Numbered from the stretch's first letter, positions 25,201 through 34,855 are shown. The stretch: DNA of 64,000 bases from Agromyces sp. H17E-10 (GCF_022919715.1 NZ_CP095042.1:372001-436000); one strand, 5' to 3'. Made by a program: numbers and translations. Notes: a model not told the origin generated them from the sequence alone.

Positions 25201-28116
25201 GTCGTCGACCGCGAGCGGAGGCTCGGGGCGGGCGACCCGTGGGGCGATGCCGACGCGGACGGTGCCTTCGGCGCGCGCGCCGAGCGCATCGATGACCGAA
25301 TAGGCGAACTCGTCGGTGCCGGCCGCGTAGTCGCTCGCCCGGTACTCCAGCCAGTCGGGACCGGTCGCCTCGACGGTGCCGCGCTCGGGGTTCGACTGCG
25401 GGCCGAGCAGTTGCACCGAGTCGCCGTCGGGGTCGACCCCGGTCAGCGGAATCGGTATGCGGACGTTCTCGCCCGCGATGACGCGTGCGGTCACCGTCTC
25501 GGGCACGGGGTCGGCATTCGTGTCGGGGTCGGCGTCGGAGACGGAGATCGTGACGTCGCCCTCGGCGGTCTGGCCGTCCTCGGTCACCGCCTGATAGCGC
25601 GCCCGATACTCACCCGTCTGCTCGGGCGCGAAATAGCGCAGTCGCTCACCCGAGGCGAAGAGCAGGCCGGCACGGGGCTTCTCGACGAGCTCGGACGCGA
25701 GCTCGATCGGGAGCCCGTCGGGCTGCTCGTCGTTCGCGAGCACGGGGATGTCGATGACGTCTCCGGTGCGCATCGAGATCGCGTCGGCGACCACCACCGG
25801 TGCCTGCGCCTGCTCGGGGTCGGGCACCTCGACGACGGTGACCTCGCCGACCGCCTCGGCGAGACCGTTGCTCACGCGGTAGTCGAACGTCGTCGACCCG
25901 GCCTCGAGCGGGGCCGTGAGGGTGACGCGCAGCAGTCCGTGGTCGACGGCCTCGACCTCGAGCCGCCCGCGGTCGTCGCCGTCGACGTCGGCCTCGGTCA
26001 CGACGAGCACGCCGCCGGTCGGATCGATGTCGGTCGCGAGCACATCGACGTCGGTGGGCTGCCCGACGCGGAGGAACGCGGTGTGCGGCACGGTGATCGG
26101 CGTCGTGTCGCGGTCGGGCGGGGCCTGGACGTCGACGCGGACCATGCTCGTCACGGGCGTCGAGCCGTCGGTGACCGTGTACTCGAGGTAGTGCGTGCCG
26201 ACGACGTCGCTCGTGAAGCGGAAGGTTCCGCCGCCGTAGTCGACGGCGATCCGGACGTCGGCCTTCGCGGGGACGGCGCTCAAGCGCACCCGGCCGGCGC
26301 CGCCGTGCACGTGACGCAGCGGGTCGACGACGATCTCACGGCCCGCGGTCGCGACCGCGATGAACGGCTCGGCCTCGAGCGGCACCGCGTCGGCGGGATG
26401 CACGTCGATCTCGAGGACGCCCTCGGTCTCGTCGCGACCGTCCGAGACGACGAGTTGGACCTTCCGCTCGTCGCCGGTGCCGCCCCGTTCGATGAAGCCG
26501 ACGGTACCGTCGGCCGTCGAGGACACCCGGTCGGGTTCGGCGGTCGTGGCGCGTCGGAGGAAGATCGGGTCGCCGTCGGGATCCACCCAGTCGCCGAGCA
26601 CCGGCGTCGAGACCCGCCCGCCGTCGGCCGCATCCGCGCTGATCGACCGGCGCTGCTCGGGAGGCGAGTTCGCGTCGGCCGCGCGCAGCTCGACGGCGAC
26701 GGCGGCCCGGCTCGACCCTCCGTGGCCGTCGTCGACCACGTAGGCGAACCGCAGTGGACCGGACGCGTCCTCACCGAGGGTCAGCTGGAGCTGCTGCCCA
26801 GCGGAGATCACGTCGAGCCGCGCCCAGTCGGGCAGTTCGCCCTCGACGCCGGCGATCGCGAGCACGTCGCCGTTCGGGTCGTAGTCGTTGAGCAGCACCG
26901 GCAGCACCGTCGTCCGCCCCGGTCGTGCGCCGAAGGCGTCGTCCTTCGCGACCGGCGGGGTGCGGCGCTTCTCGATCTCGGGGTCGCTGTCGGGGTCGTT
27001 GCGCTCGACCTCCGCGTCGTCGCGCTCGGTCCGCATGAGGCGCTGCCAGTCGTCGATACGCCGGAAACGGTCGTCGGCCGCCCAGGTGCGCCCGCTGGCC
27101 GGGTCGTTGAGCACGATCGCGCGACCGTTCTCCGCGAACCGGAGCCCGTCGCCCGCCGCGCCGTCGAGCGTCACCGGCGTGGCCGATCCGCCGCAGGAGC
27201 GCCAGGCCGATCCTCCCGACCAGGCGGCGTAGACGCACCCGTCGTGCATGACGGGAGCGGCGGGCCTGCCGTCGACGCCGGACACGGCGGAGCGGACCGC
27301 CCCGCTGTCGAGGTCCACCGCGAGCAGTCCTCCGCGATGAGCGACCCACACCTCGTGCCCGCCGTCGGCCGGAGCCTGCAGCCGCGGCACGTCGTTCGCA
27401 CCGATCCGGCTCGAGAGGTCGACGCGGCGGCCGTCGAGCTCGAGCCGGCGCTCATCGGCGTCGAACACGGCCCAGCGCCCGCCGACCGAGGCGACCTGCA
27501 CCTCGTCGCCGGCGGGGAACGGCTCGAGCGCCCAACTCGCGACGACCTGGTCGTCGTCGGAGGCGGAGACCTCCGAGAGGTCACCCGTCGAGGGGCTGTA
27601 GGCGAACACGAGCCCGGACGGCGCCACCGAGACGACGGCGTTCGCACCGAAGCTGAGCGCCGACTCCTCGCTGGCGTCGAAGTCGGCGAACTCGCTGATC
27701 GCACTCGTCCAGATCTCACCGCGGGCGGCGACGACGACCCGGTCGCCGGCGAGCGCCAGCAGGGACGTGTCGGGCGGCACCGGCACGGTGTCGGTGAGGG
27801 TCGAGTCCGCGGCGTCGAGGATGCCTGCGCTCGATCGGTCGGCGTCGAGCACGAGCACGGTCGACCCGCGCTGGACGATCGTCGATCCGCCGCCGGTCTC
27901 GACGATCGAGTTGAGCTCGAACGCGGCCGTCGACGCCCGACCGACCGACTGCAGCCGCTCGTTCGCGACCCAGACCGCGGCATCCCCGAGCTCGACCCGC
28001 TGTGCCGCGTAGCCACCGCTCGTCACGGCGATCGTGGCGACGACGCCGACGACGGCGGTGATCGCCGCCGCGGAGATCAGCGCGGACCGGTGTCTGCGGG
28101 GAATCGCGAATCGCAT
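22237..28116 (-). CDS. Giant membrane-anchored protein with propeller-like head, tandem Ig-like and Fn3 domains
   Basis: 1,959 residues. A basic N-terminus and one hydrophobic helix (14-36) should anchor it with the bulk outside the cell. Residues about 40-370 look like a beta-propeller (repeated short GxxWAVxDxD strands). An acidic/basic linker (about 380-405) follows, then a long tandem of Ig/cadherin-like modules with the recurring pattern VLxNDxDPxGDxLxI to about residue 1470, and Fn3-like modules with paired Cys to about 1850. No sortase motif or C-terminal helix is seen. The ATG overlaps the kinase stop by one base (TGATG) and the gene ends in an ATGA overlap with moxR. It may be a scaffold, adhesin or the exported part of the cluster's machine; its function is unknown. 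Confidence 0.85.
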   Translation of the reverse strand: MRFAIPRRHRSALISAAAITAVVGVVATIAVTSGGYAAQRVELGDAAVWVANERLQSVGRASTAAFELNSIVETGGGSTIVQRGSTVLVLDADRSSAGILDAADSTLTDTVPVPPDTSLLALAGDRVVVAARGEIWTSAISEFADFDASEESALSFGANAVVSVAPSGLVFAYSPSTGDLSEVSASDDDQVVASWALEPFPAGDEVQVASVGGRWAVFDADERRLELDGRRVDLSSRIGANDVPRLQAPADGGHEVWVAHRGGLLAVDLDSGAVRSAVSGVDGRPAAPVMHDGCVYAAWSGGSAWRSCGGSATPVTLDGAAGDGLRFAENGRAIVLNDPASGRTWAADDRFRRIDDWQRLMRTERDDAEVERNDPDSDPEIEKRRTPPVAKDDAFGARPGRTTVLPVLLNDYDPNGDVLAIAGVEGELPDWARLDVISAGQQLQLTLGEDASGPLRFAYVVDDGHGGSSRAAVAVELRAADANSPPEQRRSISADAADGGRVSTPVLGDWVDPDGDPIFLRRATTAEPDRVSSTADGTVGFIERGGTGDERKVQLVVSDGRDETEGVLEIDVHPADAVPLEAEPFIAVATAGREIVVDPLRHVHGGAGRVRLSAVPAKADVRIAVDYGGGTFRFTSDVVGTHYLEYTVTDGSTPVTSMVRVDVQAPPDRDTTPITVPHTAFLRVGQPTDVDVLATDIDPTGGVLVVTEADVDGDDRGRLEVEAVDHGLLRVTLTAPLEAGSTTFDYRVSNGLAEAVGEVTVVEVPDPEQAQAPVVVADAISMRTGDVIDIPVLANDEQPDGLPIELASELVEKPRAGLLFASGERLRYFAPEQTGEYRARYQAVTEDGQTAEGDVTISVSDADPDTNADPVPETVTARVIAGENVRIPIPLTGVDPDGDSVQLLGPQSNPERGTVEATGPDWLEYRASDYAAGTDEFAYSVIDALGARAEGTVRVGIAPRVARPEPPLAVDDLVTVRPDRTVTVRVLANDSDPAGGRLRITSAEAADGADVRVVDDRLEIDVPEGEGRYGVSYEIENETYGRATAWVYIDALADAPLARPEASDTVLGLTDIVGETSVVVPVLDNVYLADGDVDEAGVDLVDGYRSGAEVLRDGTIRVDVEDRRRVVPFVVSHPDDAELVAYAFIWVPGRDDALPQLRADAPDVEVASGEVIQLELADFVIAASGRPVHITDEASVLASHGDGSSLVVDRDTLRFRSEPGYDGPASISFTATDGDGPDDPSARTGTIVIPITVRSNDDEPPAFTGTLIEFEPGQTKPIDLRRLTIPDASTAQSERTYRVMQPDAEGFDVALDGDELTITARADTPVGARSAVVIGVADEAGKGSGGRIELRVVPSTKPLARPIDDAAIAKRGQTTRIDVLANDEATNPFPETPLRVVAVDLDDVGEGISVTPSEDRSTLTVTAAAGAPPVNTTVRYQVEDATGEASRRAWGAVTISVQDRPEPVIGPVVTGFGDGTLDLAFGAGAFNNSPITGYEIALVDPATGDALSTAMCAATACTVATPGNGQANAVDVRIRARNGIGYSDAQVAPGPVWSDVIPPPPAGLGALPLDGRLGIVWKPVGTGSGSAVHSYVVTVAGVATEVTAASACTAGQCRVDSQAIANGSRVPVSVSARNEAYPALAVWTDAETAGTPFGPPVAGAIEVVGDASAGAATVTWAPFGANGDPVAGYFVQRLVDGATGVPSGAQACQVTTPAPGSVVPPSSGGTVAETIRVGPETSSLRFTGTAADSTKYSFVVWGYNRAGCTHTDVAGVVVRPGPGAVDGVTSEMAWNGPEIWDRYIDDVDVSASRIEIVGVDDQGTQIPGTKREFRGSGWLRDLLSERFDYGETGRFQVRGCTVWGSCGRWSDVLPGGESPTLTFALPSRQWDDRRSTWSWTDEPDNSGLPVEFSCGVDGDPTGRPAQTPTSCEITGAGPGDRVWLDVRIAGVSARYEAKGKETQ

Positions 28117-29507
28117 CACCCGACACCTTCGACGTCGACGCAACGCTCGGTGCTCGGCGTACCGGGTCGCCCGTCGCGGGTGACCGTCACGCTGGCGCAC
28201 ACGCGGTCACGACTGCCGGCGTCGACCGAGAGGCTCGTCTCGCGCTGGATCGGCGCGGCCTCGCCGTCGATCCAGACGAGATAGGCGTCGCCCGAGCGGA
28301 TGCCGGGATCGCTCCAGTCGAACGTGACCTCGGTGCCCTGGGCGGCGCCGCGCAGGTCGGTGACCACGGGGATGGTCCGGGTGTTCTGGAGGACGGTGAC
28401 GATGCCCGCGCCGACGAGCGCGACGAGGAGCACGGCCGCGACGGCGACCCCCCATGCGAGCCGGCGCGCGGTCGGCGGGGCCGAACGAGTTCGCCCGGCG
28501 GTCGTGTCGGCCGCCGTCGACGCCGCCGGGACGCGTGCGTGCGATCGCCGACGACGGCGTCCGGCGTCGAGTCCGGAGCGGGCCGGGCTCACGCGGGTGC
28601 GTTCGTCGAGGTCGACGGCCGTCGCGAGGGCCCAGTCGTCCATGGCGACTTCGATCGGCGTCTGGGGCAGCCCCAACTCCTCCTCGACGGCCTGGAGGTC
28701 GCGGATGAACTCGAGCGCCCCGGACTGTCGCGCCTTCGGCTGCTTCGCCATCGACCTCGCGAGCACCGCCTCGAGGCTCGCGGGCACGTCGATGCGACCC
28801 GTCGGCGCGAGCTTCGCCTTGCCGATGCGCGCCGTGAGCGCCTGCGGCGAGTTGTCGCCGCCCGGCACCTCGAACGGACTGCGGCCGGCGAGCAGCGAGT
28901 ACACCGTGGCGCCGAGCGCCCAGACCTCGCTCGCCACGGTTCCGCTCGTCTCGTCACGCAGGACCTCGGGTGCCGACCACGGAACCGAGAGCCCCACCGC
29001 CTCCGTGCGCTCCGCCTGTCCGAGCGTGGCCGCGATGCCGAAGTCGCTCAGCACGGGGTGTCCGTAGGCGGTCGTGAGGATGTTCGACGGCTTGATGTCG
29101 CGGTGGAGCACTCCCGAACGATGCGCCGTCTCGACGGCGCTCGCGATGCGCACGCCGATGGAGAGCACCTCCCCGAGCGGCAGCTGCACCGCACGGTAGC
29201 GCTGTCCGATCGACGCCGAGCAGTACTCCATGACGAGGTACGGGCGTCCGTCGGCGGCGACGCTCGCCTGGTACACCGTGAGGATCGACGGGTGGGAGCT
29301 GAGCTGGGCCATGAGGTTCGCCTCGGCCTGGAACATCTGCCGGAGGTCGTCGTTCACGACTCCCGCGAGCAGCACCTTCACGGCGACGAGCCGGCGCGGC
29401 ATGTTCTGCTCGTACAGGAACACGTCGGCGAAGCCGCCCGAACCGAGCACTCGGATGAACTCGAAGCCGGGCAGGGTCGGCGGGGTGGACGGCAGTCGTC
29501 GCGACAC
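28116..29507 (-). CDS. Membrane Ser/Thr protein kinase with extracytoplasmic Fn3-like domain
   Basis: 463 residues from the GTG at 29507, preceded by GGAGG with a short 3-nt spacer; an ATG at 29555 without a Shine-Dalgarno is the alternative. The kinase domain shows LGSGGFADVFLYE, VAVKVLL, HRDIKPSN, SDFGIA and the activation-loop end SVPWSAPEVL, all intact. A basic linker and one membrane helix (about 365-387) follow. The last 75 residues form an extracytoplasmic beta domain (TFDWSDPG, YLVWIDG) resembling Fn3, with one Cys pair. PknB-type PASTA repeats are absent. Likely targets are the two FHA proteins' partners within the cluster. Confidence 0.92.
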   Translation of the reverse strand: MSRRLPSTPPTLPGFEFIRVLGSGGFADVFLYEQNMPRRLVAVKVLLAGVVNDDLRQMFQAEANLMAQLSSHPSILTVYQASVAADGRPYLVMEYCSASIGQRYRAVQLPLGEVLSIGVRIASAVETAHRSGVLHRDIKPSNILTTAYGHPVLSDFGIAATLGQAERTEAVGLSVPWSAPEVLRDETSGTVASEVWALGATVYSLLAGRSPFEVPGGDNSPQALTARIGKAKLAPTGRIDVPASLEAVLARSMAKQPKARQSGALEFIRDLQAVEEELGLPQTPIEVAMDDWALATAVDLDERTRVSPARSGLDAGRRRRRSHARVPAASTAADTTAGRTRSAPPTARRLAWGVAVAAVLLVALVGAGIVTVLQNTRTIPVVTDLRGAAQGTEVTFDWSDPGIRSGDAYLVWIDGEAAPIQRETSLSVDAGSRDRVCASVTVTRDGRPGTPSTERCVDVEGVG

Positions 29508-29603
29508 GATCCTCCCTGCGCTCCTCGGGCCCGACGCTCGTCGGGCGGTGCTCATCGGGACGAGCGGCAGGGTTCGGTGCCGACATCAGGCCCGCTGACC
29601 CCC

Positions 29604-29631
29604 ATTGTAGGTCGCGCCGACCGGCTGCGAA
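29604..29631 (-). promoter_or_regulatory. Candidate promoter of the kinase-to-FHA operon
   Basis: On the minus strand TTCGCA (29631-29626), a 16-nt spacer and TACAAT (29609-29604) resemble a vegetative promoter. It sits between the PP2C stop and the kinase start and would give a leader of about 90 nt. Confidence 0.45.
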
Positions 29632-29638
29632 CGGGGCT

Positions 29639-30471
<833 letters not shown>

Positions 30472-30475
<4 letters not shown>

Positions 30476-31446
30476 GTGTCCGGCCTGTCTCGCGTCGGGT
30501 GATCGACTCCCGGGGGTTGGAGGATCTCGACGATCGTACCGTCTCCGAGATCGAGGCTCATTCCCGGCACGACGACGATCGACTCCCCCGCGCGCAGCCT
30601 GCGCGGGGCCCGCGGTCCGACGACGGTCGTGCCGTTGGTCGACCGCAGGTCACTCGCGACGAGCCGCGCGCCCTCGACCCGCAGCTCGAGATGGGTGGAC
30701 GAGACGATGCGGCCGGGCGAGTCGACGGCGATCAGGCGCGGCGCACCGTGCGCACCGGGAATCCGCGGTGCTCCCGGCCGTCGGCCGATGAGCACCGACC
30801 CCTCGGGTGCGAACGGCTCGCCGCCCGCGACCCTGACCCACGGCAGCGGCGCCGGCGGCGGGACCTCGTCGGCCCCTGGCCCGGCGGTCGGGTCGGGCAG
30901 GGCACGCACCGTGTCGGCGTCGAGGGCCGCGGCCGGAGCCGCGTAGATCGTGTCCGCGTCGGCCGACGAGACCCCGGGTCGCCATTCCACGGCGGAGGCG
31001 CGAAGGCGCGCGCGGGCGTGTTCGACGAGCGCTCCCCCCGTGATCGATCCGAGGGGGGATGCTCCGCCGGTGAGTCGCACTCCGGACACGTCGTGGAACT
31101 CGGCGAGGTGCCAGGGTCTGATGCCGCGGGCGTCGAACCGGCGGCTCCCCCCGGGCGACTCGAGATCGACGACCGCACCTCCGCGTGCGACGGCCGTCAC
31201 CTCGGCCGGCTCGTCGCCCGGCCACCAGACGAGTGCGAAGTCCCGGTCGTCGACGTCGAGCCGCGCCGGGATCTGCTCGATGAGCCGTTCGAGGGCGAGC
31301 TCGTGGTCGCCCGCGAGACCGGCGAGCGCCGCGACGACCTCGTCGGGCGCGGGCGCCGAGAGGATCGCGATGAACCGCTCGCCGACGATCGCGTCCCAGG
31401 CGACGGCGCCCGGGACCGCATGGCTCGACACCGTCCCACGTGGCAT
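30472..31446 (-). CDS. FHA domain protein with unassigned N-terminal domain
   Basis: 324 residues. The first 150 residues form a domain I do not recognise (VERF-like core VGERFIAILSA, ALVWWPGDEPAEV); a distant relation to PP2C folds is possible but unproven. After a Pro/Ala-rich linker, residues about 210-310 are an FHA domain with VLIGRRPG, IVSSTHLEL and DLRSTNGTTV, the phosphothreonine-binding set. It opens the cluster and its stop overlaps the PP2C start. It is divergent from the asnC-type regulator, 136 nt away. Confidence 0.82.
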
Positions 31447-31508
31447 CCCCCCAGTCTTCCATGAGTGGGCGGAACACGAAATGCTCAGCGAATCGGGAGA
31501 CTGACCAT

Positions 31509-31551
31509 GGAATCAGTTGCGAATGGCTCTTGATCCTGCGGAATCACTTGC
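31509..31551 (+). promoter_or_regulatory. Candidate AsnC/Lrp operator: two 12-bp direct repeats
   Basis: GGAATCAGTTGC (31509-31520) and GGAATCACTTGC (31540-31551) differ at one base and lie 31 bp apart, about three helical turns on the same DNA face. The second covers the candidate -35 of asnC. Lrp-family proteins bind such phased sites, so autoregulation is likely. Confidence 0.45.
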
Positions 31552-31576
31552 CAGCGGCATCCTTCACTGTCACAAT
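31548..31576 (+). promoter_or_regulatory. Candidate asnC promoter, leaderless
   Basis: TTGCCA (31548-31553), a 17-nt spacer and CACAAT (31571-31576) end 6 nt before the asnC ATG, as in leaderless actinobacterial genes. Confidence 0.4.
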
Positions 31577-31582
31577 CGAGCC

Positions 31583-32065
31583 ATGACGAACGCAGGTCGT
31601 TCCAACGGGCATCGACCCGTGCAGCTCGACGAGGTGTCGAAGGCGATCATCGAGCAGCTGCAGGCCGATGGCCGCCGGTCGTACGCCGACATCGGCAAGG
31701 CGGTCGGTCTCAGCGAGGCCGCCGTGCGGCAGCGCGTGCAACGGCTCACCGAGTCGGGGGTCATGCAGATCGTCGCGGTCACCGACCCGATGCAGCTCGG
31801 CTTCACCCGGCAGGCGATGATCGGCATCCGCGCGTCGGGCGACACGCGGGTGCTCGCCGAGCAGCTGGCCGACATCCCCGAGATCGACTACGTCGTGCTC
31901 ACCGCGGGCAGCTTCGACCTGCTCGCCGAGGTGGTGTGCGAGAACGACGAGGAGCTGATCTCCCTGTTGAACGCGCGCATCCGCAGCCTCGAGGGCGTGC
32001 ACGCGACCGAGACGTTCGTCTACCTCAAGCTCCAGAAGCAGTTCTACAACTGGGGCACTCGCTAA
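31583..32065 (+). CDS. Lrp/AsnC family transcriptional regulator
   Basis: 160 residues. An N-terminal winged helix-turn-helix (LDEVSKAIIEQLQADGRRSYADIG, recognition helix SEAAVRQRVQRL) is followed by the RAM/AsnC ligand-binding domain (about 65-150). The ATG lacks a Shine-Dalgarno and sits 6 nt after a -10-like element. It lies 12 nt upstream of a class III aminotransferase that it probably controls. In related actinobacteria this pair responds to polyamines or amino acids; the ligand here is unknown. Confidence 0.93.
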   Translation: MTNAGRSNGHRPVQLDEVSKAIIEQLQADGRRSYADIGKAVGLSEAAVRQRVQRLTESGVMQIVAVTDPMQLGFTRQAMIGIRASGDTRVLAEQLADIPEIDYVVLTAGSFDLLAEVVCENDEELISLLNARIRSLEGVHATETFVYLKLQKQFYNWGTR

Positions 32066-32077
32066 GAAGGGAAGATC

Positions 32078-33463
32078 ATGACCGACACGGTCTACGACAA
32101 CGCTGCACTGCAGCAACAGGCGAAGGACCATCTCTGGATGCACTTCGCCCGGCAGTCCACGATGGAGACCTCGGGCGTGCCGATCATCACCCGTGGCGAG
32201 GGCCACCGCGTCTTCGACATCAACGGCAAGAGCTACATCGACGGCCTCGCCGGACTCTTCGTCGTCAACGCCGGCCACGGCCGCAAGCGCCTCGCCCAGG
32301 CGGGTGCGAAGCAGGCGGAGGAGCTCGCGTTCTTCCCGATCTGGTCGTACGCGCACCCGAAGGCGATCGAGCTCGCCGACCGTCTCGCCGACTACGCGCC
32401 CGGCGACCTCAACCACGTGTTCTTCTCCACCGGTGGCGGCGAGGCGGTCGAGACCGCCTACAAGCTCGCGAAGAACTACTGGAAGCTCATGGGCAAGCCG
32501 ACCAAGTACAAGGTCATCTCGCGCGCCCTCGCATACCACGGCACCCCGCAGGGTGCGCTCGCCGTGACCGGCCTGCCCATCAAGGCGCCGTTCGAGCCGA
32601 TCACCCCCGGCGGCCTCCGCGTGCCGAACACCAACTTCTACCGCGCCGCCGACATGGGCGCGCCGACCGAGAGCGAAGAGGCGTTCGGCATCTGGGCGGC
32701 GAACCGCATCGAGGAGCAGATCCTCATGGAGGACCCCGACACCGTCGCGGCCGTCTTCCTCGAGCCGGTGCAGAACTCGGGCGGCTGCTTCCCGCCGCCC
32801 CCCGGCTACTTCCAGCGAGTGCGCGAGATCTGCGACAAGTACGACGTGCTGCTCGTCTCCGACGAGGTCATCTGCGCGTTCGGCCGCATCGGCCACATGT
32901 TCGCGTGCGACGAGTACGGCTACGTGCCCGACATGATCACGTGCGCCAAGGCGATGACCTCGGGCTACGCCCCCATGGGTGCGACGATCATCAACGAGCG
33001 CATCTACGAGCCGTTCTCGAAGGGCGACACGACCTTCTACCACGGCTACACCTGGGCCGGTCACCCGGTCTCGGCGGCCGTCGCGCTCGAGAACCTCGAC
33101 ATCTTCGAGGAGGAGCACCTGCTCGAGCACGTGCGCGAGAACTCGCCGCTGTTCCGTGCAGAGCTCGAGAAGCTCAGCGACCTGCCGATCGTCGGCGACG
33201 TGCGCGGTGCCGGCTACTTCTTCGCCGTCGAGCTCGTGAAGGACAAGGCGACGCGCGAGACGTTCAACGAGGACGAGTCGGAGCGCCTGCTCCGCGGCTT
33301 CCTCTCGACGGCGCTGTTCGACGCGGGCCTGTACTGCCGCGCCGACGACCGCGGCGACCCCGTGATCCAGCTCTCGCCGCCGCTCACGATCGGCGTGCCC
33401 GAGTTCCAGGAGATCGAGCAGATCCTCCGGAGCGTGCTCACCGAGGCGTCCAACCGCCTCTGA
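32078..33463 (+). CDS. Class III PLP aminotransferase, putrescine/polyamine transaminase-like
   Basis: 461 residues with the PLP lysine K291 in CAKAMTSGYAPMG, the cofactor motif VSDEVICAFGRIG and the phosphate-binding segment STGGGEAVETAYKLAK. The N-terminal DHLWMHFARQ motif and overall pattern match the SpuC/PatA-like omega-transaminases that deaminate putrescine or cadaverine with pyruvate or 2-oxoglutarate as acceptor. It is probably the target of the AsnC regulator 12 nt upstream. Together with potDABC and gabT it could take putrescine to GABA semialdehyde and onward. Omega-amino acid:pyruvate transaminase is an alternative. Confidence 0.85.
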   Translation: MTDTVYDNAALQQQAKDHLWMHFARQSTMETSGVPIITRGEGHRVFDINGKSYIDGLAGLFVVNAGHGRKRLAQAGAKQAEELAFFPIWSYAHPKAIELADRLADYAPGDLNHVFFSTGGGEAVETAYKLAKNYWKLMGKPTKYKVISRALAYHGTPQGALAVTGLPIKAPFEPITPGGLRVPNTNFYRAADMGAPTESEEAFGIWAANRIEEQILMEDPDTVAAVFLEPVQNSGGCFPPPPGYFQRVREICDKYDVLLVSDEVICAFGRIGHMFACDEYGYVPDMITCAKAMTSGYAPMGATIINERIYEPFSKGDTTFYHGYTWAGHPVSAAVALENLDIFEEEHLLEHVRENSPLFRAELEKLSDLPIVGDVRGAGYFFAVELVKDKATRETFNEDESERLLRGFLSTALFDAGLYCRADDRGDPVIQLSPPLTIGVPEFQEIEQILRSVLTEASNRL

Positions 33464-33480
33464 TCGCGCGGTGCGATCCC

Positions 33481-33518
33481 GAACCCGGTGGAGGCTCGTC
33501 CGAGCCGCCACCGGGTTC
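33481..33518. terminator. Bidirectional terminator between aminotransferase and DUF4192 gene
   Basis: An 11-bp stem (GAACCCGGTGG/CCACCGGGTTC), one mismatch, a further 5 bp and a GTCC loop lie between convergent genes. Confidence 0.8.
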
Positions 33519-33532
33519 GTCGTCCCCGGCGA

Positions 33533-34690
33533 TCATCGACCCGGTGCCGCATCCGGTCGGATGAAGGCCCAGTCGGGCAGCGCACCGCCGCCGAAGTACT
33601 GCTGCAGCAGGGCGGCCATGGTGTGATGCGGCTCCTCGGTCTCGACGAGGTCGAGCAGCGCCCCTGCGGCCGATCCGCGCCCGAGCGCCCAGCACAACCA
33701 GGCCGCGATGCAGATCGAGCCCGCACGGATGCCGGGCGGGGCATCAGCGATGATCGCCCGCACGATGTCGAGCGCACGTTCGATCCGGTCGGGCTCGGGT
33801 CGCAGGGTCGTCCGGCCCAGCAGGAGCCGGGAGAGGAACTCGCTCACCCCGAGCTCGCCGTCGTGGGCGGCGAACTCGCGCCGCACGAGCGCGTCGACCG
33901 ATTCGCCCTGCGCCTCGGCTCGTTCGGCGAGATCGACCGCATCCTCGTGGGCGGCCGCACCGACGACCGGGCCGAACGCGAACTGCAGCATCATGCCGTC
34001 GCGGAACACCGGCCGCGCGGCGAGGTGCAGGAACCAGGCCCGCCGCAGCATCGAGGGCTCGTCGTTCTCGAGCAACCGCTCGACGAGTTCGACCGGGTCG
34101 ACGTCGTCGCCGAGCGCGCGGAAGACGGCGTCCCCGACGCCCGCCCGCTCGATCCGCCGCAGCTCCCGCCGGATCGCCCGAGCACGACGTTCGTCGACCT
34201 CGGGGAGGTGCGCCCACGAGGTCGACGACTCCGCGGGTCGATCGGGGGCGAGCCCCGCAACGCGCGGCTCGACCAGGTCGGCGAGCGGCCGCCCGCCAGC
34301 AGGAAGGTCGTCGTCGAGATACGACCCCCAGCCGTCGGCCGCCCGGCAGAGCGCGTCGCGGATGCCGAATCCGGCTTCGCTCGCGCGACGGCAGAGCAGG
34401 TCGACGAGTCGCCGCTCAGGTGCATCGCCGTGCTGGGCGAAGGTCTCGTCGCAGTACGCGACGGGCGCGATCGCATCGACCCCCGGCATGCGGCAGAGCG
34501 TCGAGACGATCGCCGAGACGAGTGCGCTGCGATCGCGTGCCCGACGCGGCAGGTCGTGGCGCAGCACTCCGACCGTGCGACGCCCGTCGAACGCGACGCA
34601 GACGAGCGATCGCGACGGATGGAATCCCGCGAGGGTCGGCACGAGGGCGAGGAACTCTTGCGCCGATCCGGCGCGGATGATGGTGGTCAT
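33533..34690 (-). CDS. DUF4192 domain protein
   Basis: 385 residues. The N-terminal signature of actinobacterial DUF4192 proteins is clear (AQEFLALVPTLAGFHPSRSLVCVAF), followed by acidic, Arg-rich helical regions without membrane segments or known catalytic motifs. Function of the family is unknown. The ATG at 34690 is chosen because it begins the conserved region; no good Shine-Dalgarno is seen. It is divergent from the alkylation-repair pair across a 178-nt region with repeated CTGTGGA elements, so shared regulation is possible. Confidence 0.85.
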   Translation of the reverse strand: MTTIIRAGSAQEFLALVPTLAGFHPSRSLVCVAFDGRRTVGVLRHDLPRRARDRSALVSAIVSTLCRMPGVDAIAPVAYCDETFAQHGDAPERRLVDLLCRRASEAGFGIRDALCRAADGWGSYLDDDLPAGGRPLADLVEPRVAGLAPDRPAESSTSWAHLPEVDERRARAIRRELRRIERAGVGDAVFRALGDDVDPVELVERLLENDEPSMLRRAWFLHLAARPVFRDGMMLQFAFGPVVGAAAHEDAVDLAERAEAQGESVDALVRREFAAHDGELGVSEFLSRLLLGRTTLRPEPDRIERALDIVRAIIADAPPGIRAGSICIAAWLCWALGRGSAAGALLDLVETEEPHHTMAALLQQYFGGGALPDWAFIRPDAAPGR

Positions 34691-34727
34691 GTCCCGAGAC
34701 TGGCGCGTCTCGACGGAGCGGCCGCTC

Positions 34728-34791
34728 CTGTGGACCGATCGCGTGCGACACCCCGCCTGTGGACGGCGAAGGCGCCACCCGTCCTCCACAG
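34728..34791. promoter_or_regulatory. CTGTGGA repeats in the ogt/DUF4192 divergent region
   Basis: CTGTGGAC occurs at 34728-34735 and 34757-34764 in direct orientation, 29 bp apart, and TCCACAG (its inverse core) at 34785-34791. They may be regulator or DnaA-like sites; nothing else supports either. Confidence 0.3.
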
Positions 34792-34855
34792 GCCCGGCAT
34801 CGGGTGGGCGTTCCCACATGTCCGATTCCCGCGAACCGATGCGGGATGCCGCGGC

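Noticed and set aside
22819..28284. A very long open frame on the plus strand opposite the giant Ig/Fn3 gene (over 1,800 codons)
   Set aside because: It is Arg/Asp/Val-rich with no domain and arises from the high GC codon pattern of the true gene; the minus-strand frame has anchoring helix, Ig/Fn3 motifs and overlapping neighbours.
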